Shown here: piece by piece, positions 31,701 to 42,000 of the stretch
Numbering within the stretch: position 1 is the stretch's first letter
Layout of the letters: the number at the start of each line of letters is the position of its first letter
NCBI RefSeq assembly: GCF_009740395.1
Contig: NZ_WOXT01000003.1
Span: forward strand, 124,001 to 188,000
Reading direction: 5' to 3'
Length of the DNA stretch: 64,000 bases
Source of the DNA: Noviluteimonas gilva
GTDB taxonomy: Bacteria; Pseudomonadota; Gammaproteobacteria; Xanthomonadales; Xanthomonadaceae
Made by a program: the position numbers and the translations under genes
Notes under the pieces: model-generated
What the model was told of the DNA's origin: nothing
Seen by the model: only the letters and a program-made list of their open reading frames with translations
The model's database searches: none

Positions 31701-34700
31701 ACAACGGCGACAGCACGGGCAACGGCGGTACCGCGGTCGCGTCGGCGGACTTCGCGATCATCAAGTCGACGCCGAACGGCGCGGGCGTGCCTGCCGGTGC
31801 GCCGGTGCAGTACACGATCACCGTCACCAACAATGGTCCCTCGACGGCCGATGCGCTGGTGGAAGACACCTTGCCTGCGGGACTCACGGGCGCGACGTGG
31901 ACCTGCGCGGGCACGTGTCCGATGGGTTCGGGCGCGGGCGATCTCTCGGTGATCCTGACGCTTGCGCCGACGCAGAGCGCGACGTTCACGATCGATGCGA
32001 CTGCGCCGATCATCGCGCCGGCGACCATCGCCGCGAACACCGCGACGGTCGCCGCGACCAACAGCGCGGTCGATCCGACCCCCGCCAACAACTCGGCGAC
32101 CGCCACCGCCATCGCCGTCACCGCGCTCGCCATCAACGCGCAGGACGACACGTCCGCGCAGACCCCGGGCGGGGCAGGGGGCACGGCGATCGCGAACGTG
32201 CTGGCCAACGACACCTTCAATGGTGCAGGCGCCGACCTGTCGAGCGTTTCGCTCTCCATCGATACGCCGGCTTCCAATCCGAACGTCGCGCTCGATACGG
32301 CCACCGGTGCCGTCACCGTCGCCGCGAACACGCCGGGCGGCACGTACACCATCGTCTATCGCCTCTGCGAAATCGCGAACCCGACCAACTGCGACACCGC
32401 CACGGTCACCGTGTCGGTCGCCCTGGCGGTGATCGTCGCGACGAACGACACCGGCACGATCGGTGGCGCGTCCGGCGGCACTGCCGTCGCCGATGTCCGC
32501 GCGAACGACATGATCGACGGCGCGACGCCGACGTCCGGCAACAGCGTGCTCTCGCAGGTCTCGACGACCGACGCGCGCGTGCATCTCGATGCGGCCACCG
32601 GCGCGATCCTGGTCGACGCCGCCACGCCGGCGGGCACGTACACCGTGACGTATCGCGTGTGCGATCCGATCAACGCCACCAACTGCAAGCAAGCCGACGC
32701 CGTCGTGACGGTGACTGCGGCTGCGCTGATCGCAGGCGATGACACCGCGGGTCCTGTCTCCGGCACGACTGGTGGCAACGACATCGTCAATGTGCTCGGC
32801 AACGACACACTCGGCGGCGCTGCTGCGACCACGTCCAACGTCACGCTGGCGCCGGTGACCAATGGCCCGCTGTCGATGGATGCCAACGGCAACGTGGACC
32901 TCGCACCGAATACGCCGGCGGGTACGTATACGGTCGACTACCAGGTCTGCGAAGCGCTCAACCCGACGAACTGTGATACCGCAACGGTCACCGTCACCGT
33001 GTCGGCCGCCGTCGTCGCCGCTGGCAATGACGCGGGTTCCATCGGTGGTGCGACGGGCGGCACGGCGATCGCCGATGTGCGCGCGAACGACACCGTCGGC
33101 GGCGCAACCGCGAACGGCACGAACGCAACGCTTGCGCAGGTCTCGACCACGGACGCGAAGGTCACGCTCGATGCGTCGACCGGTGCGATCAATGTCGCCG
33201 CCAACACGCCGGCGGGCACGTACACCGTGAGCTATCGTGTGTGCGAAGCGCTGAACCCGACCAACTGCCAGACGGCCGATGCCGTCGTGACGGTGACCCC
33301 GGCAGCGCTGGTCGCAGGCGACGACAACGCGGGTCCTGTCTCCGGCACGACCGGCGGGAACGACATCGTCAACGTGCTCGGCAACGACACGCTGGGTGGC
33401 GCGCCCGCGACCACGTCGAACGTCACTCTGACGCAGGTGGCCAACGGCCCGCTGTCGATGGATGCCAACGGCAACGTCGACCTCGCACCGAACACGTCGG
33501 CCGGCACGTACACGCTCGACTACCAGGTCTGCGAAGCGCTCAATCCGACGAACTGCGCCACGGCGACGGTCACTGTCACCGTGTCGGCCGCCGTCGTGGT
33601 CGCTGGCAATGACGCGGGTTCCATCGGTGGTGCGACGGGCGGCGCGGCGATCGCCGATGTCCGCGCGAACGACACCGTCGGCGGCGCGGCCGCGACCAAC
33701 ACGAACGCGACGCTCGCGCAGGTTTCGACGACGGACGCGAAGGTCACGCTCGATGCGTCGACTGGCGCGATCAATGTCGCTGCCAACACGCCGGCCGACA
33801 CGTACACCGTGACCTATCGCGTGTGCGAAGCGCTGAATCCGACCAACTGCCAGACCGCCGACGCCGTCGTGACGGTGACCGCGGCTGCACTGGTCGCAGG
33901 CGACGACAACGCGGGTCCCGTTTCCGGCACGACCGGCGGGAACGACATCGTCAACGTGCTCGGCAACGACACGCTGGGTGGCGCTGCGGCGACGACGTCC
34001 AACGTCACGCTGGTGCCGGTCACGAATGGCCCGCTGTCGATGGATGCCAACGGCAACGTCGACCTCGCGCCGAACACGCCGTCCGGCACGTACACGCTCG
34101 ACTACCAGGTCTGCGAAGCGCTCAACCCGACGAACTGCGATACCGCGACGGTGACCGTCACCGTGTCGGCGGCGAGCCTGGTGGCCGGCAACGATGCCGG
34201 CACGATCGGCGGCGCGACGGGCGGTACCGCGATCGTCGACGTGCGCGCGAACGACACCGTTGGTGGCGCTGGCGCGACCAATGCTAACGCGACGCTCGCG
34301 CAGGTCTCGACGACGAATCCGAACGTCACGCTCGACACGTCGACCGGCGCGATCCAGGTCGCCGCCGGGACGCCGTCAGCTTCGTACACGGTGACCTACC
34401 GCTTGTGCGAAGCGCTCAACCCGGCCAATTGCACGACGGCCGATGCAGTCGTCACCGTCACCGCCGCCGCGATCGTCGCGGGCGATGACAGCGCCGGCCC
34501 GATTTCCGGCCGCACCGGTGGCAACGACATCGTCAATGTTCTGGGCAACGACACGCTCGGCGGTGCGAACGCGATGACGTCCAACGTCACGCTGACGCCG
34601 GTCACCAATGGCCCGCTGTCGATGGATGCCAATGGCAACGTCGATCTCGCACCGAACACGACTGCGGGCACGTACACGCTCGACTACACGGTTTGCGAAG

Positions 34701-37700
34701 CCCTGAATCCGACGAATTGCGACACGGCGACGGTCACCGTGACGGTCGCGGCAGCGGTCGTCTCCGCAACGAACGACGCCGGCTCCATCGGCGGCGCGAC
34801 GGGCGGCACGGCCATCGCCGATGTCCGTAGCAACGACACCATCGACGCGGCCACCGCTACCAACTCGAACGCCACGCTCGCCCAGGTCTCGACGACCAAC
34901 CCGAACGTCACGCTCGACACGTCGACCGGCGCAATCCTGGTCGCCGCCGGCACGCCGTCCGGCACGTACACGGTGACGTATCGCCTGTGCGAAGCGCTGA
35001 ACCCGACCAACTGCACGCCGGCTGATGCAGTCGTCACCGTCACCGCCGCCGCAATCGTGGCGGGCGATGACAGCGCCGGCCCGATCTCCGGCCGCACCGG
35101 TGGCAACGACATCGTCAATGTCCTGGCCAACGACACGCTCGGCGGTTCGAACGCGACGACGTCGAACGTGACGCTCACGCCGGTCACCACCGGTCCGCTG
35201 TCGATGGACGCCAACGGCAACATCGATCTCGCGCCGAACACGACTGCGGGCACGTACACGCTCGACTACACGGTCTGCGAAGCGCTGAATCCGACCAACT
35301 GCGCCACCGCTACGGTCACCGTGACGGTCGCGGCCGCGGTCGTGTCCGCAACGAACGACGCCGGTTCCATCGGCGGCGCGACGGGCGGCACGGCGATCGC
35401 CGATGTCCGCGGCAACGACACCATCGACGCGGCCGCCGCTACCAACTCGAACGCCACGCTCGCCCAGGTCTCGACGACCAACCCGAACGTCACGCTCGAC
35501 ACGTCGACCGGCGCGATCCAAGTCGCCGCAGGCACACCGTCGGGCACGTACACGGTCACCTACCGCCTGTGCGAAGCACTCAACCCGACGAACTGCACGA
35601 CAACTGATGCAGTCGTCACCGTCACCGCCGCCGCCATCGTGGCCGGCAATGACAGTGCGGGTCCGATCTCCGGCCGCACCGGCGGCAACGACATCGTCAA
35701 CGTCCTCGCCAACGACACGCTCGGTGGCGCGAACGCGACGACCTCGAACGTGACGCTGACGCCGGTCACCACCGGTCCGCTGTCGATGGACGCCAACGGC
35801 AACATCGACCTCGCGCCGAACACGGCCGCGGGCACCTACACGCTCGACTACACGGTCTGCGAAGCGCTGAACCCGGCGAACTGCGACACCGCCACGGTCA
35901 CCGTGATCGTGTCCGCGGCGACGTTGTCCGCGTCCAACGACACCGGTTCCATCAACGGCGCCACGGGCGGCACGGCCATCGCCGATGTCCGCGCGAACGA
36001 CACCGTCGATGCAGCCGCCGCCACCGGTGCGAACGCCACGCTCGCCCAGGTCTCGACGACAAACCCGAACGTCACGCTCGATACAACCACCGGCGCGATC
36101 ACCGTCGCCGCCGGCACGCCGTCGGGCACGTACACGGTCACGTATCGCCTGTGCGAAGCGCTGAACCCGACCAACTGCACCACGGCCGACGCCGTCGTGA
36201 CGGTCACTGCATCCCCGATCGCCGCCAACGACGACACCGCGGGCCCGATCTCCGGCCGCACCGGCGGCACCGCCATCGTCGCCGTGCTCGACAACGACAC
36301 GCTCGGCGGCGCGGCGGCGACCACGTCCAACGTGACGCTCGCGCCGGTCACCAACGGCCCGCTGTCGATGGATGCCAGCGGCCAGGTCGACCTCGCGCCC
36401 AACACGCCGGCCGGCACGTACACGCTCGATTACACCGTGTGCGAGGCGCTCAACCCGTCGAACTGCGCGACCGCGACCGTGACGGTCACCGCCAGCGCCG
36501 CGGCCCTGGTCGCGACGAACGACAACGGTTCGATCGGCGGCATCGCCGGCGGCACCGCCATCGCCGACGTGCGCACAAACGACACGGTCGACGCCGCGCT
36601 CGCCACCAGCGCGAACGCCACGCTCGCCCAGGTCTCGACGACGAACCCGAACGTCACGCTGGACACGACGACCGGCGCGATCGACGTCGCCGCCAACACG
36701 CCGGCGGGCACGTACACCGTGACCTATCGCCTGTGTGAAGCGCTGAACCCGACGCACTGCACGACCGCCGACGCCATCGTCGTCGTCACCGCCGCCGCGA
36801 TCGTCGCCAACGACGACTCCGGCGGCCCGGTGCAGGGCAGGGTGGGTGGCAACGACGTCGTCAATGTGCTCGGCAACGACACGCTGGGTGGCGCGACCGC
36901 CACGACGCCGCAGGTCGTGCTCACGCCGGTGACCAACGGTCCGCTGTCGATGGATGCCAACGGCAACGTCGATGTCGCCCCGAACACCGCCGTCGGCACC
37001 TACACGCTCACCTACACGGTGTGCGAAGCACTGAACCCGTCGAACTGCGACACCGCCATCGTGACGATCACCGTCGACGCCGCCGCCATCGTCGCCAACG
37101 ACGACACCGGCCCGAATGTCGCCGGCGCCACGGGCGGCACGGCGATCGCCGACGTGCGCGGCAACGACACGCTCGGTGCCACGCCGGTCGTGAACGCGGA
37201 CGTCGTGCTGAGCATCGTGACGCCGGCCTCGACGCCGAACGTCGCACTCGACACCACGACCGGTGCGGTGACGGTGGCCCCGGGCACTGCGGCCGGCACC
37301 TACACGATCACCTATCGCCTGTGCGAAGCGCTGAACCCGACCAACTGCGACACCGCCATCGCGACCGTCACCGTCACCGCCGCGGCCATCGTGGCGAACG
37401 ACGACCACGGTGGTCCGATCGATGGTGGGGCAGGGACGGGCAATGCGCTGAACGTGTTCGGCAACGACACGCTCAATGGCGCCGCCGCCACGACGTCGAA
37501 CACGACGCTCGCGCCGGTGACCAACGGCCCGCTGTCGCTCGATGCGAACGGCACCGTCGCCGTTGCCGCCGGTACGCCGGCCGGCACGTACACGCTGACG
37601 TACACGCTGTGCGAATCGCTCAATCCGACGAACTGCGACACCGCGACGGTCACGGTCGAGGTCATCGCCCCGGCGATCGCCGCGGCCGATGACGCGTCGA

Positions 37701-39013
37701 CGACGGTGCAGAACACCGCCACCATCATCGCGGTCCTGGGGAACGACACCATCGGCGGTTCCGCGGCCGACCAGGCGCGCATCGCGGTCACCGTCACGAT
37801 CGAAACGCAGCCCGCGCACGGCACGGTCGTCGTCAACGACGACGGCACCGTCACCTACACGCCATCGACGAACTACAGCGGCCCGGACACGTTCACCTAT
37901 CGCCTGTGCGACCGCCTGAACCCGACCGTCTGCACGACCGCCAACGTCGCCATCACCGTCACGCCGAACGAAGTCGAAGCCCACGACCAGGTCGCCACCA
38001 CGCCGCAGACCGGCCCGGTGCGCATCGATGTCGTCGGCACGACGCGCAACGGTGGCGGTGCGCCGCTGGATCCGACCTCGGTGCAGGTCGTGACGCAGCC
38101 CGCGCACGGCACGGTCGTCGTCAATCCGGACGGGTCGATCACCTACACGCCGGACCGCCTGTTCATCGGCACCGACACGTTCACCTTCCGCATCTGCGAT
38201 CTGTCCACGCCGACGCCGGTGTGCGACACGGCGACGGCGACGATCACCATCCTCGCCGACGCCACGTCGCTGCGCCTGTCGAAGACGACGACCTCGTCCG
38301 CGGTGCGCGTCGGTGATGTCGTGCGCTACACGGTGCGCGTCGACAACGTCGGCATCGCGCCGGCCAACGACGTGATCGTGGTCGATACGCCGCCCGCGGG
38401 CTTCACCTACGTCGAAGGCTCGTTGCGCGTCGACGATGCGGACGATGCGTTCGTGCAGACGGGTGCGAATCCGCTGCGCGTCGCCGGTGTCGACGTTCCG
38501 GTCGACGGCCACGCGACGATCACCTATGCGCTGCGCGTCGGCGCGGGCGTCGGCCGCGGCACGCACATCAACCGCGTGACCGCCACCGACAGCACGGGCC
38601 TGACGCTCAGCAACCAGGCCTCGGCCGAAGTGCGCGTCGAAGGCGATCCGCTGCTCGACGACAGCCTGGTGTTCGGCACGGTGTTCGTCGACACCAACGG
38701 CGATGGCATGCAGCAACCGGGCGAACCGGGGCTGGCCGGCGTGCGCATCGCGTCCGTCGAAGGCCTGCTGATCGAAACCGACGCGCAGGGCCGCTGGCAC
38801 CTGGCCGGTGTCGATGCGCAGAACGCGCTGCGCGGTCGCAATTTCATCCTGAAGGTCGATGCCAGCACCTTGCCGGCCGGCGCTTCGTTCACCACTGCCA
38901 ATCCGCTGGTTCGCCGCATCACGCCGGGCGTGCCGGTGCGCTTCGACTTCGGCGTCCGACTGCCACCGCCCGAGGACGCGAGACCTGCGCCCTCGGCCCC
39001 GGCAGCGAACTGA
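28790..39013 (+). CDS. Giant exported DUF11/Ig-like repeat protein (3407 residues)
   Basis: Predicted surface or periplasmic fibre; function unknown. A signal peptide (residues 1-32, ending AHA) comes first. Next is a unique domain (about 33-343), then six DUF11-type domains (about 344-1113; motif ADxxLxKTLVTAGP). A long Ig-like array (about 1118-2966) alternates two unit types of 96-98 residues, each with the marker CEALNPTNC. Two divergent units with PAHGTVVVN follow (to about 3160), then a last DUF11 domain, an SdrD-B-like domain (GTVFVDTNGDGMQQPGEPG, about 3293-3360) and a proline-rich tail. There is no autotransporter barrel, LPXTG or type-I secretion end. An outer-membrane barrel gene follows 11 bases later and is the likely partner. 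Several array units are near-identical at DNA level. Confidence 0.85.
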   Translation: MNLLNLRRAAFRTIAMLGLGVALLAPHFAHASSTIRTFAVRKTFTQRGDALLVGNTLLTCPTAASGCTTAQNGSGNNNDFAMTWVDIDGDGSTFNSSRATLTLPVGATVSYAALYWGGDSAGAPTPASRNLVRFATPAAGYSNVTSSSLDVSGTRYAAFADVTTQVQAGGSGVYAVANLQASTGADHYGGWSLVVIYKLATDTLRNLTLFDGYLEINTTSPSFVTTPVSGFRTPPAGAVNTRIGLVAFEGDNNFTGDQFLINGTTQLTDALNPATNVFNSTNTRLAAQQGGRTPSHTNQFGFDIDYISAGAVLGNNATSASLTFNTTSETYFPTVLMFATDVYEPEIVTNFTKTVSDGNGAPFRPGDELTYTINVTNSGNDFANNTIVTDPLPVGVTYVPNSLQVVSGANAGTKTDGSGNDQAEYNAGTRTVTFRVGTGADQTVGGQLVPAASTVLRFKVTIDANLANGANISNVATIGYVAGTTGDAGSGSNPPTSFTVARDTDLSITKTGPATVGLGGAVSYLVTVSNSGPEHANGATVTDDVPNALTGVAITCAASGGAVCPSTTGLTDLTALAIATFPSGGSVAFTITGTAPNAATTLSNTATVAAPSNTNDPNTANNTAGPVTTNVSPAADVSLAKTLVTAGPFYVGQSLQYQIVVSNAGPQAAANVVISDTPSNLSIGTVSGGGCSALPCTIASLASGASATITVNATINATGAFDNGASATSATSDPNTANNSDPSGNGGTAVQGADITLTKTLMTAGPYAIGQVITYQLVVHNNGPANAMNVAVSDTPANLTILTVSGACSALPCVINSLPDGPNRIITVTAQITGATFDNSATASSPAPDPVPGNNADATGNGGTAGATADLALSKTLVTAGPYLPGQTVHYTIVVSNNGPSAAAGVVVNDTPTNLTILNVSGPCTSFPCAVGAIASGASATIQVDARIDAAGAFDNAATATSTSTDPTPGNNGDSTGNGGTAVASADFAIIKSTPNGAGVPAGAPVQYTITVTNNGPSTADALVEDTLPAGLTGATWTCAGTCPMGSGAGDLSVILTLAPTQSATFTIDATAPIIAPATIAANTATVAATNSAVDPTPANNSATATAIAVTALAINAQDDTSAQTPGGAGGTAIANVLANDTFNGAGADLSSVSLSIDTPASNPNVALDTATGAVTVAANTPGGTYTIVYRLCEIANPTNCDTATVTVSVALAVIVATNDTGTIGGASGGTAVADVRANDMIDGATPTSGNSVLSQVSTTDARVHLDAATGAILVDAATPAGTYTVTYRVCDPINATNCKQADAVVTVTAAALIAGDDTAGPVSGTTGGNDIVNVLGNDTLGGAAATTSNVTLAPVTNGPLSMDANGNVDLAPNTPAGTYTVDYQVCEALNPTNCDTATVTVTVSAAVVAAGNDAGSIGGATGGTAIADVRANDTVGGATANGTNATLAQVSTTDAKVTLDASTGAINVAANTPAGTYTVSYRVCEALNPTNCQTADAVVTVTPAALVAGDDNAGPVSGTTGGNDIVNVLGNDTLGGAPATTSNVTLTQVANGPLSMDANGNVDLAPNTSAGTYTLDYQVCEALNPTNCATATVTVTVSAAVVVAGNDAGSIGGATGGAAIADVRANDTVGGAAATNTNATLAQVSTTDAKVTLDASTGAINVAANTPADTYTVTYRVCEALNPTNCQTADAVVTVTAAALVAGDDNAGPVSGTTGGNDIVNVLGNDTLGGAAATTSNVTLVPVTNGPLSMDANGNVDLAPNTPSGTYTLDYQVCEALNPTNCDTATVTVTVSAASLVAGNDAGTIGGATGGTAIVDVRANDTVGGAGATNANATLAQVSTTNPNVTLDTSTGAIQVAAGTPSASYTVTYRLCEALNPANCTTADAVVTVTAAAIVAGDDSAGPISGRTGGNDIVNVLGNDTLGGANAMTSNVTLTPVTNGPLSMDANGNVDLAPNTTAGTYTLDYTVCEALNPTNCDTATVTVTVAAAVVSATNDAGSIGGATGGTAIADVRSNDTIDAATATNSNATLAQVSTTNPNVTLDTSTGAILVAAGTPSGTYTVTYRLCEALNPTNCTPADAVVTVTAAAIVAGDDSAGPISGRTGGNDIVNVLANDTLGGSNATTSNVTLTPVTTGPLSMDANGNIDLAPNTTAGTYTLDYTVCEALNPTNCATATVTVTVAAAVVSATNDAGSIGGATGGTAIADVRGNDTIDAAAATNSNATLAQVSTTNPNVTLDTSTGAIQVAAGTPSGTYTVTYRLCEALNPTNCTTTDAVVTVTAAAIVAGNDSAGPISGRTGGNDIVNVLANDTLGGANATTSNVTLTPVTTGPLSMDANGNIDLAPNTAAGTYTLDYTVCEALNPANCDTATVTVIVSAATLSASNDTGSINGATGGTAIADVRANDTVDAAAATGANATLAQVSTTNPNVTLDTTTGAITVAAGTPSGTYTVTYRLCEALNPTNCTTADAVVTVTASPIAANDDTAGPISGRTGGTAIVAVLDNDTLGGAAATTSNVTLAPVTNGPLSMDASGQVDLAPNTPAGTYTLDYTVCEALNPSNCATATVTVTASAAALVATNDNGSIGGIAGGTAIADVRTNDTVDAALATSANATLAQVSTTNPNVTLDTTTGAIDVAANTPAGTYTVTYRLCEALNPTHCTTADAIVVVTAAAIVANDDSGGPVQGRVGGNDVVNVLGNDTLGGATATTPQVVLTPVTNGPLSMDANGNVDVAPNTAVGTYTLTYTVCEALNPSNCDTAIVTITVDAAAIVANDDTGPNVAGATGGTAIADVRGNDTLGATPVVNADVVLSIVTPASTPNVALDTTTGAVTVAPGTAAGTYTITYRLCEALNPTNCDTAIATVTVTAAAIVANDDHGGPIDGGAGTGNALNVFGNDTLNGAAATTSNTTLAPVTNGPLSLDANGTVAVAAGTPAGTYTLTYTLCESLNPTNCDTATVTVEVIAPAIAAADDASTTVQNTATIIAVLGNDTIGGSAADQARIAVTVTIETQPAHGTVVVNDDGTVTYTPSTNYSGPDTFTYRLCDRLNPTVCTTANVAITVTPNEVEAHDQVATTPQTGPVRIDVVGTTRNGGGAPLDPTSVQVVTQPAHGTVVVNPDGSITYTPDRLFIGTDTFTFRICDLSTPTPVCDTATATITILADATSLRLSKTTTSSAVRVGDVVRYTVRVDNVGIAPANDVIVVDTPPAGFTYVEGSLRVDDADDAFVQTGANPLRVAGVDVPVDGHATITYALRVGAGVGRGTHINRVTATDSTGLTLSNQASAEVRVEGDPLLDDSLVFGTVFVDTNGDGMQQPGEPGLAGVRIASVEGLLIETDAQGRWHLAGVDAQNALRGRNFILKVDASTLPAGASFTTANPLVRRITPGVPVRFDFGVRLPPPEDARPAPSAPAAN
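32141..37684 (+). repeat. Coding tandem array: 582-base A+B unit
   Basis: Anchor codon of the A unit (before GDD/NDD) recurs at 32735, 33317, 33899, 34481, 35063, 35645, 36227 and 36809: seven intervals of exactly 582 bases (194 codons). The next interval is 588. Each period holds an A domain (GPxSGxTGGNDIVNVLGNDT, then NGPLSMDANG) and a B domain (GSIGGATGGTAIADVRxND, then LAQVSTT). In total 19 units lie here, with two more divergent ones to about 38268. Confidence 0.9.
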
Positions 39014-39024
39014 GGACCGCCGAC

Positions 39025-42000
39025 ATGACCATGAAGAAGACGCTCCTCCACGTGACGCTGATCGGCCTGCTGTACGCGGCCGCCCCGATGCCGGCGCATG
39101 CGCAACAGCCGTTGTCGACGACGGCCGCGGCGACCGCGGATCCCGCGCTCGTGCGCGCCGGCCGCCATGCGATCGCGCTGCCGAACGGCGGCACGATCTG
39201 GGCGGTGGAAGATCCCACGCTCACGACGCCGCGTTTGTCGGTGCGCGCGCCGGCGACGATCGCGTTCGCCGATGGCCGCATCGTCGGGCCCGTGCGGTTC
39301 CAGGGTGCGACCAACTATCCGTCGTTCATCGATCGCATCGAAGTGACGGTGTATCGCGAAAGCGATGCCGATCTCGTCGAACCGCTCGCGACCGTCGTGC
39401 TCCCGGCCGGCGCGATGCCGCAGGGCACGTGGGATGGTGCGCTGCCTGCGAACCTCGTTCTGAAGCGCGGCGACTCGCTGCGATACATCTCGCGCGCCTA
39501 CGGCAAGAACGGCGGCGTCGACGAAACGTATCCGCAGCTGCTGCAACTCGTGTCGCCGGAAGAACAGGCGCGCGGCGTGCAGGCACTGCGCGCGGATGTG
39601 GAACGTTCACGTGGCCAGGCGCTCGACGCGGAGCAGGCGCAGAGCCTTTCGCTGGAAGCCAACGCGGCCGGCGACAACGCCTTGCGCCAGCAGAACATCG
39701 CGGTGCACGGATCGCGCGTGCGCATCCAGGGCCGCGACGTTCCGGCGGGCCAGAGCATCACGATCGACGGCACCACCGTGCCGCTGACGCGTGAACGCAC
39801 GTTCGTCGCCGAGTATCTCGAGCCGGTCGGTGCGCACGACTACGCGATCGCCGTGGGGCAGGGGAGTGTCGCGCAGTCGCTGAACGTCGACGTGACGGGG
39901 CGTTACCTGTTCCTCGTCGCGATGGCCGACGTGACGCTCTCGCAGAGCAGCGCGAGCGGCAACATCGAACCGCTCGCGGGCGATGAACGTTTCGAAGACG
40001 GCTTCCTCGACGAAGGCCGCCTGGCCTTCTACCTGAAGGGCAAGGTGCGCGGGAAATACCTCGTCACCGCGCAGGCCGATACGCAGGAGCGTTCGCTCGA
40101 CAATCTGTTCAACGGATTCTTCGAAGCCGATGCACAGGATGTGTTCCGTCGCCTCGATCCGGATGCGTATTACCCGGTCTACGGCGACGACTCGACGACC
40201 ACGCGCGATGTCGATACGCAGGGCAAGCTGTACGTTCGCGTCGACTGGGATCGCAGCCAGGGCCTGTGGGGCAACTTCAGCACCGGGTTCTCGGGCACCG
40301 AGTACGGCCAGTACCAGCGTTCGCTGTACGGCGCGGCGCTCGACTTCAAGAGCCGTGGCACGACCGAGCTCGGCGATGCGAAGTCGGAGTTGCGTGCCTT
40401 CGGTTCCGAAGCGCAGAGCGCGGTCGGGCACAGCGAGTTCCTCGGCACCGGCGGCAGCCTGTACTACATGCACCACACGGACTTGTTGCCCGGTTCGGAT
40501 CATGTCGTGCTCGAAATCCGCGACGTGCGCACCGGCCGCGTGGAATCGCGTGTCGACCTGCAACGCGGCGCTGATTACGAAATCGACGAACTCCAGGGCC
40601 GCCTGATCCTCACGCGTCCGCTTTCGCAGATCACGCGCGAGAACGTGCGCACGCTGACGCGCGATGCGGCGCTCGACGGGTTCGAACAGCGCTTGCTCGC
40701 CGATTACGAGTACATCCCGACGGGGTTCGACGCGGGCCACGTGAGCAGCGGCGTGCGCGCCAAGCAGTGGATCGGCGATCACGTGGCGGTCGGTGCGACC
40801 TATGTCGACGAGAACCGCGACGGCGACGACTACGGCCTGCGTGGCGGCGATCTGACCTTGCAGGCGGGTCGTGGCACGTACTTGAAGCTCGAAGGCGAGC
40901 GTTCCGAATCGACCTCGGTGCCGGTGTTCTTCTCCGACAACGGCGGTCTGTCGTTCGTCGAACGCAATCCGGTCAGCACTGCGCGCAGCGGCGACGCGCG
41001 TGCGGTCGACGGTCGGGCGAACCTGCGCGAACTCGGCTGGACACAACGCGACTGGACGCTCGGTGCGTGGTGGCGTGATGTCGACGATGGCTTCTCCGTT
41101 GCGCGCGCCGACACGGGCCTGGCGACGCAGGAACAAGGTGTCGAGTTCACCGGCCAGATCGGCGAACGCTTCACGCTCTCGGGGCGTTGGACGGAAGCCG
41201 ATCGCGGCACGTCGGAACTCGACCAGACGCAGCTGACCGGCGACTGGCGCATCGGCGATTCCGACCAGCTCGGATTCGAAGTGCGCGACGTGCGCGAGGC
41301 CGCGACCGGATTCGACGAAAGCGCGTTGCTTGCCGCCTTCAGCTATCGCCACCGCATCGGGTCGAGCGTCGAGTTGTACGGCGTGGGCCAGGCGAGCGTG
41401 CGGGAGGAGGGCGGTTACGCGGAGAACGATCGCCTGACACTCGGCGCCAAGTATTTGTTCGGCGATCGTTCGAACGTCGGCCTGGAAGTCAGCGGCGGCG
41501 ATCGCGGGCAGGCGGCGACGCTCGATGGCGAATATCGTCTCGGCGAGGACCACACCGTCTACGGCGGTTACACCTACAGCACCGACACGACGGCCTCGCG
41601 CTTGGCCAGCGAATTCGATCGCCAGTTGCGCAACGGCTGGACGCTCGGCCAGCGCTGGCGCCCGACGAACCAGTTGAACGTGTTCAACGAAAGCCAGTTC
41701 CTGCGCAGCCCGAACGGCGACGACGGCATCACGCACACGCTCGGCATGGATTTCTATCCGACCGATGCGTGGCAGCTCGGTTTCACCGTGATGGATGGCG
41801 AGCTCGATGCGGCCAGCGGCCGCGTGGATCGTCGCGCCTACAGCGTGTCCGCCGGCCGCACCGATGCCGACACGCAGTGGTCGAGCAAGCTCGAGTTCCG
41901 CCGCGACACCGGCGCCGAACAACGCGACCAATGGGTGACCACCAATCGCCTGATGTATCGCGTCAACGACGACTGGCGCATCGCCGCGCGCGTGAACTAC

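Noticed and set aside
32141-37684. Regularly spaced repeats that could be mistaken for a CRISPR array
   Set aside because: Period is 582 bases, the frame is open throughout, and repeats translate to Ig-like domains. No short direct repeats with unique spacers.
34376-38800. 1474-codon open frame on the minus strand opposite the repeat array, and similar ones at 28694-32692 and 39607-42585
   Set aside because: They are by-products of the GC-rich codon pattern of the sense genes. The translations are low-complexity His/Arg/Asp/Val strings with no signal peptide, domain or ribosome-binding site.
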